Shown one piece after another: positions 1-11,060 of a stretch of DNA of 64,000 nt. Both the position numbers and the translations under genes were made by a program. Every line of letters starts with the position of its first letter. Positions within the stretch are counted from its first letter, which is position 1. The notes under the pieces were generated by a model. That model saw only the letters and a list, made by a program, of their open reading frames with translations. It searched no databases and had not been told where the DNA came from. This DNA comes from Okapia johnstoni (Eukaryota; Chordata; Mammalia; Artiodactyla; Giraffidae). The stretch spans positions 34,496,001 to 34,560,000 of the forward strand of contig CM044309.1 in NCBI GenBank assembly GCA_024291935.2. The letters run 5' to 3'.

Positions 1-775
1 AATATATATGCCTTTAAAATTTGTATATCTTCATAAATATATGTATAAATGAATATACATATCATATAAATATACACTGTCCTCTAGGAAGAGTAATTTG
101 ATTGTGATCAGCCACATTTGAGAATGCCTTGCTTCCTAGACCCTTGCCATCTTTGGGTATTATCACTGAAAAATATTTTCTGCTTTGATACATGAGAAAA
201 GCATATTATTATTATTATTACCATTAGTATTTCAGTTTTTAATTCTTTATTGTGATCAAATTTCTTTTTAATATCTTGATTTTTCTCTTGAAGGTGATTT
301 TCCACATACATTGCCTATTTTAATATGGAAGTGTTTATCTTTCGCTTAATGTGTCTATACTCTTTATATGGTATTGATATTAAGCCTTTCTCAGTCACAC
401 ATGTTGTGAATTTTTTTTCATTAATCTCTTGTTTGTTTTTCAGCTATGTTTAAGATAATTTTTTGAAATGTGGTCATTCAATAAGCCAGTGGAAAAGTCC
501 TAGTTACACTTTGAAATGGACTGGACCCTTAGAGAACTTTTAGAGAATCTGGTTCTTGGAAGCATATTAGTGTTTTCAGCTGCTTATCTCCCAAACTCCT
601 TAATTTATAATCATTCTTTCTTGTGTCTATGAAAAATAGTCCAAGGGTTCTATTGTCCATTTACAGATAGTGAAATGAAAGCACAGAGCTCCAGCTCTTT
701 AGAAGTATAGTTTATCCTAGGCATGGAGTGTTTTTGCTGAAACCCTTAATATTAGAACACAGTTTAGTGAGCTGT
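1..775. other. AT-rich non-coding stretch with ATT microsatellite
   Basis: No gene is visible. The stretch is AT-rich and holds an (ATT)n run of about six units near 203-221. Bases 330-470 weakly resemble the reverse complement of an old L1. The short open frame on the minus strand here has no coding character. Confidence 0.5.
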
Positions 776-788
776 ATTCACCAACTTT

Positions 789-1049
789 CGGAGAAGGCAA
801 TGGCACCCCACTCCAGTACTCCTGCCTGGAAAATCCCATGGACGGAGGAGCCTGGTAGGCTGCAGTCCATGGGGTGGCAAAGAGTCAGACACGACTGAGC
901 GAGTTCACTTCCACTTTTCACTTTCATGCATTGGAGGAGGAAATGGCAACCGACTCCAGTACTCTCGCCTGGAGAATCCCAGGGACGGCGGAGCCTGGTG
1001 GACTGCTGTCTCTGGGGTCGCACAGAGTCAGGCACGACTGAAGCGACTT

Positions 1050-1079
<30 letters not shown>
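789..1079 (+). mobile_element. Bov-A2 dimeric SINE
   Basis: Two tandem BovB-tail monomers are visible, each running from a 'ggcaa..ctccagta' start to a 'cacgactga' end, with no tRNA head. The 3' end is a perfect (AGC)9 run at 1050-1076. The copy is flanked by a 13-bp target duplication with one mismatch (attcaccaacttt at 776-788, attcatcaacttt at 1080-1092). This is the ruminant Bov-A2 organisation, mobilised by BovB. The minus-strand frame with a polyalanine stretch is only a translation of the AGC tail. Confidence 0.93.
1050..1076 (+). repeat. (AGC)9 microsatellite, Bov-A2 tail
   Basis: Nine uninterrupted AGC units at the SINE 3' end. Such tails are common length-variable loci in ruminants. 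Confidence 0.95.
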
Positions 1080-1080
<1 letters not shown>

Positions 1081-1092
1081 TTCATCAACTTT

Positions 1093-1532
1093 AGCTGGTA
1101 ATAAATGACAGATATCATCCAGTTGCCTAGAGAGCAGCTCAATATTTTTTGGAAAAAAAACAAACAGAAAACCAAGGTATTAAATACTTTGTAGTATATT
1201 GGTGAATGGCTCATCTGAAGCTAATCCATATCTGGAAAGTTCTTATTTTTGAATCCTACTCATGTCCACTACATGGCACAGATTCTGAAGTATGGCACAA
1301 AGACTGAAGGAATGGGAAAGGGAGGTTTTCCAGGCCAGAAAAACAAAGGGAAGACTGGATTCAGCTTACAAGTTTGCTTGTGGAAAAAGAGTAGGGGCTT
1401 TTCCGTGGAATGTGAATTCTTCCTGGTGAGTGGGCCATCAAAAGTTTGATGATATAGATATGTAGGAAGAAAGTGGAATGATTGCACACAAAACTTGCAT
1501 GCTTTCACTTTTCTTTAAGGAAGTAACATTCT
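1093..1532. other. Unique non-coding stretch
   Basis: Mostly single-copy in appearance. A 66-codon frame at 1249-1449 ends near a donor-like 'cctggtgagt' at 1419-1428. I recognise no domain or homologue, and treat it as chance. Confidence 0.4.
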
Positions 1533-1895
1533 CTTTTTTAAAAAAAAATTATTTATTTTTAATTGATGGATAATTACTTTACAGTATTGTGTTGGTTTCT
1601 ACCAAATAACAACAACCATGGGTTTACCTATGTTTCCTCCCACTTGAACATCCCTCCCACCTCCCTTCCCATCCAGCCCCTCTAGGTTGTTACTGAGCCC
1701 GGTTTGAGTTTCCTGAGTCATACAGCAAATTCCCATTGGCTATCTATTTTACGTATGGTAATGTAAGTTTCCATGTCACTCTCTCCATACATTGCACTCT
1801 CTCCTTCCTCCCCTGCAACGGTGTCCATAAGTCTGTTCTTTATGTCTCCATTGCTGCTCTGCAAATAGGCTCATCAGTACCATCTTTCTAAATTC
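1533..1895 (-). mobile_element. Ruminant L1 3' UTR fragment, antisense
   Basis: The T-rich start corresponds to the element's poly(A) end. It is followed by the ruminant L1 3' UTR in reverse complement, including the segments around 'gtattgtgttggtttct', 'gagtttcctgagtcatac' and 'tctgttctttatgtctcc'. It is 5'-truncated with no ORF. Confidence 0.8.
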
Positions 1896-2007
1896 CAATG
1901 AAGTAGCATTCTCTTTAAAGTGTCTCTTTTAAAGAATGCTCCTGCTGCTGTCAGTATTTAAGAGAAGAGTTCAGGTCAGTGACACAATAAACAGACATCC
2001 TTTATAA

Positions 2008-2436
2008 TAGGGGTCTCCAAACTATTGAGTCTAATGCCTGATGATCTGAGGTGGAGCTGATGTAATTAATGATAGAAATAAAGTGCACAATAAATGTGCT
2101 CGAATCATCTCAAAACCAACCTTCCCTCTCAGTGCATGAAAAAATTGTCTTCCGTGAAACTAGTGGATTTTGTGTGCTACTAAGTCGCTTCAGTTGTGTT
2201 CGACTCTTTGTGACCCCGTGGACTGTAGACTGACAGGCTCCTCTGTCCATGGGATTCTCCAGCCAAGAATACTGAAGTGGGTTGCCATTTCCTTCTCTAG
2301 GGGATCTTCCTGACCCAGGGATCAAACCCACGTCTCTTACATCTCCTGCATTGGCAGGTGGGTTCTTTACCACTAGTGCCACCTGGGAAGCTCTCATGAA
2401 ACCAGTGCCTGGTGTCAAAAAGGTTGGGGACTGCTG
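2008..2436. mobile_element. hAT-type non-autonomous DNA transposon, split by a SINE
   Basis: The left end 'aggggtctccaa' and right end 'ggttggggactgctg' form imperfect terminal inverted repeats. The interior ('gatgatctgaggtggagctga', 'attgtcttccgtgaaac') matches an old mammalian family whose second copy lies at 40878-41196. The flanks share only part of an 8-bp duplication (ctttataa and ctttaaag). A Bov-tA interrupts it at 2166-2396. The class assignment rests on end sequence and is moderate. Confidence 0.6.
2166..2396 (-). mobile_element. Bov-tA SINE, antisense, inside the hAT-type element
   Basis: Read on the minus strand it starts with the tRNA-like head (box-like 'ggtggcactagtggtaaag') and ends in the BovB tail 'gaagcgactta'. 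An 11-bp target duplication with one mismatch flanks it (2155-2165 and 2397-2407). This proves insertion into the pre-existing hAT-type copy. Confidence 0.92.
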
Positions 2437-3400
2437 CTTTAAAGAGTGGCAGCAGAGGAGTACTGGACAAGAACTGGCAAAGAAAGGGGCAGTTACAGAT
2501 GGAAATTTTAAAGGTATTTTGTGTCAGATCCCACTCTAACATGAGTTGTTGGGATCTTTTGTCTTTTTCTAGAATTGTGCATCCTGATAATTGTGGGTCA
2601 GGAATAGGGACTCCTCCTAGTCCCCAGAAAGAGTGATGGATTGGCGTTGATTTCCACTTGAAAATCATCGTCTTAGGTCATCCTACTCAGGCTGCTGGAA
2701 TAATGAAAAGGCAAATGTCTTGGTTCTGTTGCTGTTTACTTTTCTTCAAGACATAGGCATGGGTATTATACTTTCCTGTAATTACAGGGCATTAAGTCAG
2801 AACTAGCAGTTTACAAGTGAATCTTATGTAGCACATTTATCACCTAGTTAATATCGCAAGTCAAAGTTTTATTATACTATATCACATTCCAGAGATTTTG
2901 TAAATTGAGGTTTTGTAAAATATACCATATAGATCAAACAGGAAGACCCAAGATACAACTTATTAAGATTATTTTTTAATAAAGAAGCTAGGTTTGAATA
3001 AGAATAATTGTAATATGACAGCCAGTATATGGACACTAACTGATTTATAGGATCTTTTGGCTTATTAATAGATGCTCAGGGAAAGAAGTGTTGCTTTAAT
3101 TTTTAAAAAATGACAGACTGTTAGAATAAAATAAAGGCTGAGATTTCACTGAACCTTTAGAAGAATTTGGAGATGACCAATCAAAATTGATACTGTGTTG
3201 TTAATGTACTTGCTAAAGAAATACTGGAATGGGAGCTAGGCATAACTGGGGAGAAGAGAGGACAGTACTTATTTTGGGTTAGCGGAATAAGGCTAATCAC
3301 AAGAAATAAAAATTTTAGAAACTGATTTGTTAAATATTCACTTGACAGAAAAAGAACTATGTAACTTTTGATTTCCTCAGAAAAGGAATAGGGAAAAAGA
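2437..3400. other. Unique AT-rich stretch, no gene seen
   Basis: No repeat family or coding pattern is recognised in these bases. Confidence 0.4.
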
Positions 3401-3620
3401 AAAGTGAAAGTGAAAGGTAAAGTCGTTCAGTTGTGTCCAACTCTTTGCGACCCCATGGACTGTAACCTGACATGCTCCTCTGTCCATCTAATTCTCCAGG
3501 CCAGAATACTGGAGTGGATTGCCATTCCCTTCTCCAGGGGATCTTCCCAACCCAGAGGTCAAACCCAGGTCTCCTGCATTGCAGGCAGATTCTTTACCAT
3601 CTGAGCCACCAGGGAAGCCC
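3401..3620 (-). mobile_element. Bov-tA SINE, antisense
   Basis: The 5' part on the plus strand is the inverted BovB tail (gtcgttcagttgtgtcc), and the right end is the inverted tRNA-like head ending 'ccaccagggaagccc'. It is near full length for the family, at about 215 bp. Confidence 0.92.
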
Positions 3621-3699
3621 AGAGAAAAATAATATCTAGTTTATTTATTATTTTTTAAAAGTTACATTATTTTACTTTTATCGAATAAGATCTTTACTT

Positions 3700-3838
3700 C
3701 CCTTTTTTGTTTCATTATAAGCCTTGTCCATTATTTTTTCCAGCATATGGGATCAAGTTCCCTGACCAGGGAGTGAATCCATGATCTCTGAACTGGGAGC
3801 ATGGAGTCTTCACCACAGGATCACCAGGGAAATCCCGA
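3700..3838 (-). mobile_element. CHR-type tRNA-derived SINE, antisense
   Basis: The right end carries the inverted tRNA-like head ('ccctgaccagggag', 'caccagggaaatcccg'). There is no BovB tail, which separates it from Bov-tA. It belongs to the older cetartiodactyl CHR SINE group. The left boundary is approximate. Confidence 0.75.
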
Positions 3839-4289
3839 GAACATCTAGTTCAAAAGATAGTAATAATAGTGATAATAACAATAAAACAACTAAGCATATA
3901 ATATAGGTTATGGATTATAGAAATGTATTTTTACAATGTTAAATAAATCAAATTATATTAGCAATTTCACCTAGTAGGAATATTTGGAAAAACTGTTTTA
4001 ATAAGCACACAAATTGAACTATATTTAACAGGTAATTTTTGTATAAATGGTGCTTTTAGCAACAAATTATATTGTCTGACTCTTTCATTTATATTATGTA
4101 TCTGTATAGACTAGTAAATGCTTAGTAGATACATGATTTTTGAGGGTAGTTAAAATATTTCCTCATAGTTCTTAATTAGAATTCTTTTCAGTCATCAAGT
4201 TTATAGTGAGTACTTTCTGTGTATATGGCTTGGTATTAGGTATTTTGTAAATATATGAAAAATATAACTCACTTTCTAGTGAGTCAGAG
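3839..4289. other. Unique AT-rich stretch, no gene seen
   Basis: AT-rich, with an imperfect (AAT)n-like run near 3860-3890. No coding or repeat family is recognised. Confidence 0.4.
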
Positions 4290-5480
4290 GATTTTCTTTT
4301 ACAGCTTTATGGAGGTATAGGTGACACGAAATAGACAGAACTTCTTTAAAGTGTTTAATTTGACAAATTTTTACATTAATGTATATATGTGAAATAACCC
4401 CTACAACCCAGATAACGAGCAATGCCTTCAAAAGTGTCCTATCCCCGTTTGTAATCCTTCTTCTGTCCCTCTTTTCCTGTCCTCAGGTGGCCGTCAATTT
4501 GAGTTTTCCCCCTGTAGTCTAGTTGGCATTTTTTGGAATTATACACAAATGGGGTAACATATTTGGTACTATTTTTGTCTCACATCTTTTACTCAGAGTG
4601 ATTATTTTCATATCCATTTACGTTTTTATGTATCAGTAGTAATTTTCTTCTGTTGCTGAGTAGTATTCCATTGTATGAGTATACCAGTTGTTTTATCTAT
4701 TTACTTGTTGATTAACATGAGTTGTTTTTTTTTTTGATTAGTCTAAGGCTACGATGAATATTTTTTTGTACATCTTTGTGTGGACATACGCAGTCATTTG
4801 TTTTGAGTAAATGCCTAGTGAACGAATAGCTAGGTCATATGGTCGAAACATGTATAACTTTTTAAGAAACTTCCAAACTGTTTTCCAAAGTTGTTGTACA
4901 ATTTAAATACCAACCAGCAGTGTATCAGAGTTCCAATCATTCCTCACACTCTCCAGCACTTTGCATTCAGTTCAGTTCAGTCGCTCAGTCATGTCCGACC
5001 CTGCGACCCCATGAACCGCAATGTGCCAGGCCTCCCTGTCCATCACCAACTCCCAGAGTTTACTCAAACTCATGTCCATGGAATCAGTGATGCCATCCAA
5101 CCATCTCATCCTCTGTCGTCCCCTTCTCCTCCTGCCCTCAATCTTTCCCAGCATCAGGGTCTTTTCAAATGAGTCAGCTCTTCGCATGAGGTGGCCAAAG
5201 TATTGGAGTTTCAGCTTCAACATCAGTCCTTCCAATGAACACCCAGGACTGATCTCCATTATAAGATGGACTGGTTGGATCTCCTTGCAGTCCAAGGGAC
5301 TCTCAAGAGTCTTCTCCAAGACCACAGTTCAAAAGCATCAATTCTTTGACGCTCAACTTTCTTTATAGTCCAACTCTCTTGGCACTTGGCATAGTCAGTT
5401 ATTTTTAACTTTTGCCATTATTTCTTTAGTGAGCATGGGGTTGAGTTTATTAATCTGACTCACTGATTAAATAGCATTAT
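4290..5480 (-). mobile_element. Old L1 3' region, antisense, split by BovB
   Basis: Reverse complement of an L1 ORF2 end and 3' UTR, with marker segments 'attccattgtatgagta' near 4668 and 'ttccaaactgttttccaaag' near 4871. The L1 resumes at 5393 after the BovB insertion, with the expected next segment (atttttaacttttgccatt). It is diverged and non-functional. Confidence 0.75.
4967..5381 (-). mobile_element. BovB LINE 3' fragment, antisense, in L1
   Basis: The minus strand encodes the C-terminal tail of the BovB ORF over 5325-4972, including the [15 protein letters not shown] stretch, with a premature start point from 5' truncation. It is flanked by an 11-bp near-perfect target duplication (gcactttgcat at 4956-4966, gcacttggcat at 5382-5392). 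The interrupted element is the antisense L1. Confidence 0.93.
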
Positions 5481-5598
5481 CTGAGTCATAGACTAAAAAT
5501 CAGGAAATCATTATCAGATGATGAGATTTAAATATTCACTAAATTTACAAAAAATCAAAGCAAATTTGAAAATTTGGTAACATAGAGGCTTTAGGACT

Positions 5599-5665
5599 GT
5601 TGGAAGGACTGTTGCTGAAGCTGAAGCTCCAATACTTTCTGATGCGAAAGCCAAATCATTGGAAA
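5599..5665 (+). mobile_element. BovB fragment, sense
   Basis: A short piece of the BovB C-terminal coding region, with 'tggaaggactg' followed by 'gctgaagctgaagctcc'. Both sides are truncated. Confidence 0.8.
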
Positions 5666-5893
5666 GTGTTAGATATACTTTTAAAAATCATAATGTCAAC
5701 AGTTGTTTCTAATGGAAGTTTTAATCATCTATTGCAACCTGGACAGAATAAAATTTAAAAAAAAAAGCTTTCTTATAAACTTATGCCAAGGATTTGATTA
5801 AATATACAAAACATAAATGGCAAGCTTATTAATCTGGTCCCCCAAGCAAAAATGTCAGAAAAAGCCTTTTACTTTTTATTAATTAAAAGATCA

Positions 5894-5982
5894 GAGAAGG
5901 AAAATTCTTGCCTGGGAAATCCCATGAACAGAGGAACCTGGCAGGCTACAGTCTATGGGGTCGGATGCAACTTAGCGGCTAA
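5894..5982 (+). mobile_element. Bov-tA/Bov-A2 3' fragment
   Basis: The tail of a BovB-mobilised SINE, 'attcttgcctggg' through 'ggcaggctacagtc' to 'gcaacttagcggcta'. The head is missing. Confidence 0.8.
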
Positions 5983-6051
5983 ATATCAACTCTATTAATT
6001 AAAAAATAAACAGATCTCCAGGAGAACAGAGAATTTTGGCTATTCTAATAG

Positions 6052-6333
6052 GTGTTATTATGGATTGTATTGTTTCTCCCCACAGAAGTCCTAAGCATCT
6101 TAGGATGGGACTTCATTTGGAAATAAGGTTGTTGCTATATTGATTAAGATGAGATCATACTGAAGTAGAATAGGCCCCAGAACCATTATGACTGATATCC
6201 TTATAAATAGGAAAGATTTTGGCATAGAGATTAACAGGCAGAAAGAACACAATGTGAGGACTGAAGTTCTGCTGCCACAAGCCAAGGAATCAGCAGAAGC
6301 TAGGAGAGAGACCCAAAACACATCCTTCTCTGG
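6052..6333 (+). mobile_element. MLT1-type MaLR LTR, 5' half
   Basis: It opens with 'tgttattatggattg' followed by 'tatccttataaatagg' and 'acaagccaaggaatcagc', the order expected of an MLT1 LTR on the plus strand. This is a very old, non-coding retroviral-type LTR relic with no associated genes. Confidence 0.65.
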
Positions 6334-6337
6334 TGTA

Positions 6338-6860
6338 TGTTTAACTTTTTAAGAAATACAAGTGTTATCTAAATCAACAGTGCCATTTTATACTTCCATT
6401 GGCATTATACAAGAGTTTCAGCTCCTCTGTACTCTCATGAGTACTTGATATCTTCACTAAAAAATTTACTTTAGCCATTCTAATAACTTTGTAGTGGTAC
6501 CACACTGTGGCTAAATCTATTACATTTTGCTAATGTTGAATAACGTTGAGCATACTTTCATATGCTTATTTGTCATCTTGTATCTTCTTTGATGAAGTAG
6601 CCATTCAAAGCTTTTATTCTTAGTGTGTCTGCTTATCTGTGAATGGACACCTGAGTTGTTTCCACCTTTTTGCTACTGCAAATAATGCTGCTATGAACAT
6701 TGATATACTACTTCAGTCCCTGCTTTGCATACTTCGGGGTATATATCTAGAAATGGAATTGTGGGGTCGTATGGTAATTCTGTATTTAACTTTTTGTGTT
6801 TTTATATTTAAAGAGGGCATTTGTGTAACTGGAACTTGCTTAAATATTAATTTAGCACTG
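6338..6860 (-). mobile_element. Old L1 3' region, antisense, rearranged
   Basis: Two antisense L1 blocks. Bases 6338-6610 include 'agccattctaataact', and 6615-6860 include 'tgctgctatgaacat' and 'ggggtatatatctag'. The second block normally lies before the first in reverse complement, so the two are out of order or from two elements. Confidence 0.6.
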
Positions 6861-6934
6861 TCTGCTTTATAATTGAGATGCTTTAATAATTTCCTGCTTG
6901 GTCCATAAAAATGTTGATTCATAATGAAGGCTCA

Positions 6935-7305
6935 GCTGCAAATTGATGCTTTTGAATTGTGGTACTGGAGAAGACCCTAGGGAGTCCCTTGGACTGGAAT
7001 GAGATCAACCCAGTCAATCCTAAAGGAAATCAACCCTGAATATACATTGGAAGGACTGATGCTGAAGCTGAAGCTCCAATACTTGGCCACCTGATATGAA
7101 AAGCTGATTTATTGGAAAAGACCTTGATGATGGGAAAGATTGACGTCAGGAGGAGAAAGGGGCAACAGAGGATGAGATGGTTGGATGGCATTATTGAGCA
7201 AACTCCAGGAGACAGTGGAGGACTGAGGAGTGTGGGGTGCTATAGTCCATGAGGATGCAAAGAGTCAGATACCACTTAGCGACTGAACAACAACAACAGA
7301 ATTAG
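6935..7305 (+). mobile_element. BovB 3' fragment, sense
   Basis: BovB C-terminal coding region and tail, from 'gatgcttttgaattgtgg' to 'tagcgactgaac', ending in an (AAC)n tail. Many indels break the frame. Confidence 0.88.
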
Positions 7306-7545
7306 TTTTCTGGGGAAATCACAACCATGTGTCACTAACTTGGTGGCTTAAGGCAACAAAATTTATTCTCTCACCGTCTGGAGAGTAGTAGTCCAAAAAT
7401 CAAGATATCATCAGGGCCATTCTCCATCTGCTATCTCTGCGGGAGGGTTCTTCTTTGCCTCCTCCAGCTTCTGGTAGCCCCAGGTATTCTTTAACTTGTG
7501 CCTGCATAACTCCAATCTCCACTGTCTTTACATGGCATTCTACTT
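7306..7545 (-). mobile_element. MLT1-type MaLR LTR, 3' half, antisense
   Basis: Reverse complement of the 3' half of a MaLR LTR, with 'acttggtggcttaaggc', 'tccagcttctggtagcccc' and 'cataactccaatctccac'. It is a relic with no coding capacity. It lies opposite in orientation to the 5'-half fragment at 6052, so it belongs to another insertion. Confidence 0.65.
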
Positions 7546-7925
7546 GTGTTGTGTATAGATGTGAGAGTTGGCCCATAAAGAAAGCTGAGTGCTGAAGAAT
7601 TGATACTTCTGAACTGTGGTGCTGGAGAAGACTCTTGAGAGCCCCTTGGACAGCAAGGAGATCCAACCAGTCCATCCTAAAGGAAATCAAGCCTGAATAT
7701 TCATTGGAAGGACTGATACTGAAGCTGAAGCTCCAATCCTTTCGCCACCTGATGTGAAGAACCAACTCATTGGAAAAGACCCTGATACTGGGAAAGATTG
7801 AAGGCAGGAGGAAATGAGGGCAACAGAGAATGAGATGGTTGGATGGCATCACTGATTCCATGGACATGAGTTTGAGAAAACTCCAGGAGACAGTGAGGGA
7901 CAGGAAAGCTTGTCATGTGTGGTAT
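7546..7925 (+). mobile_element. BovB 3' fragment, sense
   Basis: It starts at 'gatgtgagagttggcc', continues 'gaattgatacttctgaac', and ends in the 'cagtgagggacaggaaagc' tail region. It is a 5'-truncated pseudocopy, parallel to the copy at 6935-7305. Confidence 0.88.
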
Positions 7926-8359
7926 AGAACTTAATACATTCCCATTTCCTCCTTTTTGGTCTTTGGGTTTTTTTAAATGTACATTTTATGTCATGTCACA
8001 TATATCACAATAGAGTTTTCTTATTTTTCCTTTAGGCAGTCAGTTCTTAAAGATATACAAATATAAGAAATACATCTAAAATTGACACACATATTCTATT
8101 TTGGGGGCTTTTCATTGTTTTGTGTAGATCTAAACTTCCATCTGGTGTTGTTTTCTTTCTATTAAATGATTTTCTTTGTTTTATAGTTTATTTTTATTGA
8201 TTTTGAATTCTTTTAGTTTTCACATGTTCTCTTTTTTAACAGTTTTGTTTTGAAATAACTATAAACTGCATAGAGTTGCAAAGAATAGTACAAAGAGATT
8301 CCTTTTATCTTTCACCCAGGTTCTTTTAAAGGTAACATCTTCCATAAATATAGTACAAT
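7926..8359. other. Non-coding AT-rich stretch
   Basis: T-rich with no gene visible. Parts near 8240-8340 resemble an old L1 in reverse complement, at low confidence. Confidence 0.35.
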
Positions 8360-8411
8360 ATTAAAAAAATTTTTTATCTATTGTTTATTCTATTTTATTA
8401 TTGGCATATAG
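8360..8411 (-). mobile_element. L1 3' end, antisense, left of a BovB insertion
   Basis: A T-rich L1 3' end reading 'attattggcatatag'. It joins logically to 'ttgccttacactgctg' at 10575, which shows that the intervening BovB split one L1. Confidence 0.65.
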
Positions 8412-9452
8412 TTTGGGATTGGAATGAAAACTGACCTTTTCCAGTCTTGTGGCCACTGCTGAGTTTTCCAAATTTGCTGGCTTATTGAGTGCAGCACTTT
8501 CACAGCATCTTATTTTAGGATTTGAAATAGCTCAACTGGAATTCCATCACCTCCACTGACTTTGTCCGTAATGATGCTTTCAAAGGCCCACTTGACTTCG
8601 CATTCCAGGATGTCTGGCTCTAGGTGAGTGATCACACCATCGTGATTATCTGGGTCATGAAGATCTTTTTTGTACAGTTCTTCTGTGTATTCTTGCCACC
8701 TCTTCCTAGTATCTTCTGCTTCTGTTAGGTCCATACCATTTCTGTCCTTTATTGAGCCCATCTTTGCATGAAATGTTCCCTTAGTATCTCTCATTTTCTT
8801 GAAGAGATCTCTAGTCTTCCCCATTCTATTGTTTTCCTCTATTTCTTTGCATTGATTACTGAGGAGGGCTTTATTATCTCTCTTTGCTATTCTTTGGAAC
8901 TCTGCATTCAAATAGGTATATCTTTCCTTTTTTCCTTTGCCTTTCACTTCTCTTCTTTTCAGAGACAACCATTTTGCCTTTTTGCATTTCTTTTTCTTGG
9001 GGATGGTCTTGATCCCTGTCTCCTGTACAATGTCATGAATCTCCGTCCAGAGTTCTTCAGGCATTCTGTATATCAGATCTAATCCCTTGAACCTATTTGT
9101 CACTTCCACTGTATAACTGTAAGCAATTTGATTTAGGTCATACCTGAATGGTCTAGTGGTTTTCCCTACTTTCTTCAATTTCAGTCTGAATTTGGCAATA
9201 AGGAGTCCATGATCTGAGCCACAGTCAGCTCCAAGACTTGTTTTTGCTGACTGTATAGTGCTTCTCCATCTTTGGCTGCAAAGAATCAGTCTGATTTTGG
9301 TATTGACCATCTGGTGGTGTCCATGTGTAGAGTCTTCTTCTGTGTTGTTGGAAGAGGGTGTTTGCTATGACCAGTGTGTTCTCTTGGCAAAACTCTGTTA
9401 GCCTTTGACCTGCTTCATTCTGTACACCAAGGCCAGATTTGCCTGTTAATCC
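8412..9452 (-). pseudogene. BovB ORF relic: endonuclease end and pre-RT linker, inverted
   Basis: The minus strand encodes the last part of the APE-type endonuclease (ENTLVIANTLFQQH near 9375-9334) and then the basic linker toward the reverse transcriptase. The long open part spans 9310-8510, 266 codons. A frameshift near 9300 separates the two frames. It cannot make a functional enzyme because catalytic parts are missing. Confidence 0.88.
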
Positions 9453-10574
9453 AAAAAGCAAGAGAGTTCCAGAAAAACATCTACTTAAGCTTTATTGACT
9501 ATGCCAAAGCCTTTGACTGTGTGGATCACAACAAACTGGAAAATTCTTAAAGAGATGGGAATACCAGACCACCTGACATGCCCCCTGAGAAATCTGTGTG
9601 CAGGTCAGAAAGCAACAGTTAGAACTGGACATGGAACAATAGACTGATTCCAAATCAGGAAAGGAGTACATCAAGGCTGTATATTGCCACCCTGCTTATT
9701 TCACTTATATGCAGAGTACATCATGATAAACTCTGGATTGAATGAAGCACAAGCTGGAATCAAGATTGCTGGGAGAAATATCAATAACCTCTGATATGCA
9801 GATGACACCACCCTTATGGCAGAAAATGAAGAAGAACTAAAGAGCCTCTTGATGAAAGTGAAAGAGGAGAGTGAAAAAGTTGGCTTCAAACTCAACATTC
9901 GGAAAACTAAGATCATGGCATCCGGTCCCATCACTTCATGGGGAAACAGTGGAAACAGTGGCTGACTTTATTTTTGGGGGCTCCAAAATCACTGCAAATG
10001 GTGACTGTAGCCATGAATTTAAAAGACGCTTGCTTCTTGGAAGAAAAGTTATGACCAACCTAGACAGCATATTAAAAAGCAGAGACTTTACTTTGCCGAC
10101 AAAGGTCCATCCACTCAAAGCTATGGTTTTTCCAGTAGTCATGTATGGATGTGAGAGTTGGAATATGAAGAAAGCTGAGCACTGAAGAATTGATGCTTTT
10201 GAACTGTGATGTTGGAGGAGACTCTTGAGAGTCCCTTGGACTGCAAGGAGATCCAACCAGTCCATCCTAAAGGAGATCAGTCCTGAATATTCATCGGAAG
10301 GACTGATGCTGAATCTAAAACTCCAATACTCTGGCCACCTGATGCAAAGAACTGACTCATTTGAAAAGACCCTGATGCTGGGTAAGATTGAAGGTGGGAG
10401 GAGAAGGGGATGACAGAGGATGAGGTGGTTGGATGGCATCACCCACTCAATGGACATGAGTTTGAATAAACTCTGGGAGTTGGTGATGGACAGGGTGGCC
10501 TGGCGTGCTGCTGTCCATGGGGTGACAAAGAGTTGGACATGACTGAGCGACTGAACTGATGCTGATACTGATAC
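9453..10574 (+). pseudogene. BovB ORF relic: reverse transcriptase and C-terminus
   Basis: RT motif A is visible as FIDYAKAFD at 9491-9517, and the YADDT motif is at 9795-9809. A TGA lies directly before YADDT. A 2-base deletion near 9535 puts the two motifs in different frames, and further stops follow (for example the TGA at 10183-10185). The zinc-poor C-terminal region and tail run to the ACTGA-type end near 10550-10570. It is dead as a source of reverse transcriptase. Confidence 0.9.
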
Positions 10575-11033
10575 TTGCCTTACACTGCTGTATCAGTTTC
10601 TGCTGTACAACAAAGTGAATCAGCCATGCACATGAATATATCCCCTCTTTTGGATTTCCTTCTCATCTACTTCACCACAGAACACCAAGTAGAGTTTCCT
10701 GTGCTATACAGTAGGTTGTTATTCATTTTCTATTTTATACACAGTAGTGTGTATATGTCAATCCCAATTTCCCAGTTTATCCCACCTCGGTTTCCCCCTT
10801 GGTATCCATACATTTGTTCTCTATGTCTGTGTCTCTCTTTATGGCCTTGTAAATGGGATCATCTATATCATTTTTCTAGATTCCACATATATATGTGTTA
10901 ATATACAATAGCTGTTTTTTTCTTTCTGACTTACTTCACTCTGTATGACATCTCTAGGCCCATCCACATCTCTTCAAATGACACAACTTTGTTCCTTTTT
11001 ATGCTGAGCAATATTCCATTTTAAGTGTATATA

Positions 11034-11060
11034 TGTGTTTGTGTGTGTGTGTGTCTGTGT
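11034..11060. repeat. (GT)n microsatellite
   Basis: An imperfect run of about ten GT units at the junction of the L1 and the Bov-A2 insertion. Confidence 0.8.

Larger units (their letters stand above)
8412..10574. mobile_element. BovB LINE with inverted 5' segment (twin-priming structure)
   Basis: A single BovB insertion in two opposing parts: 8412-9452 reads on the minus strand and 9453-10574 on the plus strand. Together they cover the end of the endonuclease, the linker, most of the reverse transcriptase and the 3' tail. About 70 residues between 'fipip' and the 'kareFQ' region are missing at the switch point. The L1 is continuous on both sides. This layout is the signature of twin priming during target-primed reverse transcription. 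No convincing target duplication is seen. Confidence 0.88.

Noticed and set aside
924..1214. Minus-strand 96-codon frame with a polyalanine run
   Set aside because: It is a translation of the Bov-A2 SINE and its AGC tail.
1249..1449. 66-codon frame ending near a donor-like GTGAGT
   Set aside because: A short lysine- and glycine-rich frame with no acceptor, no homologue recognised and no third-position bias.
6052..7545. One full MLT1 LTR made of the pieces at 6052 and 7306
   Set aside because: The two halves are in opposite orientation and separated by L1 and BovB, so they are from different insertions.
8510..9310. 266-codon minus-strand frame as a functional gene
   Set aside because: It is the inverted part of a BovB LINE, missing catalytic segments, with a frameshift at its start.
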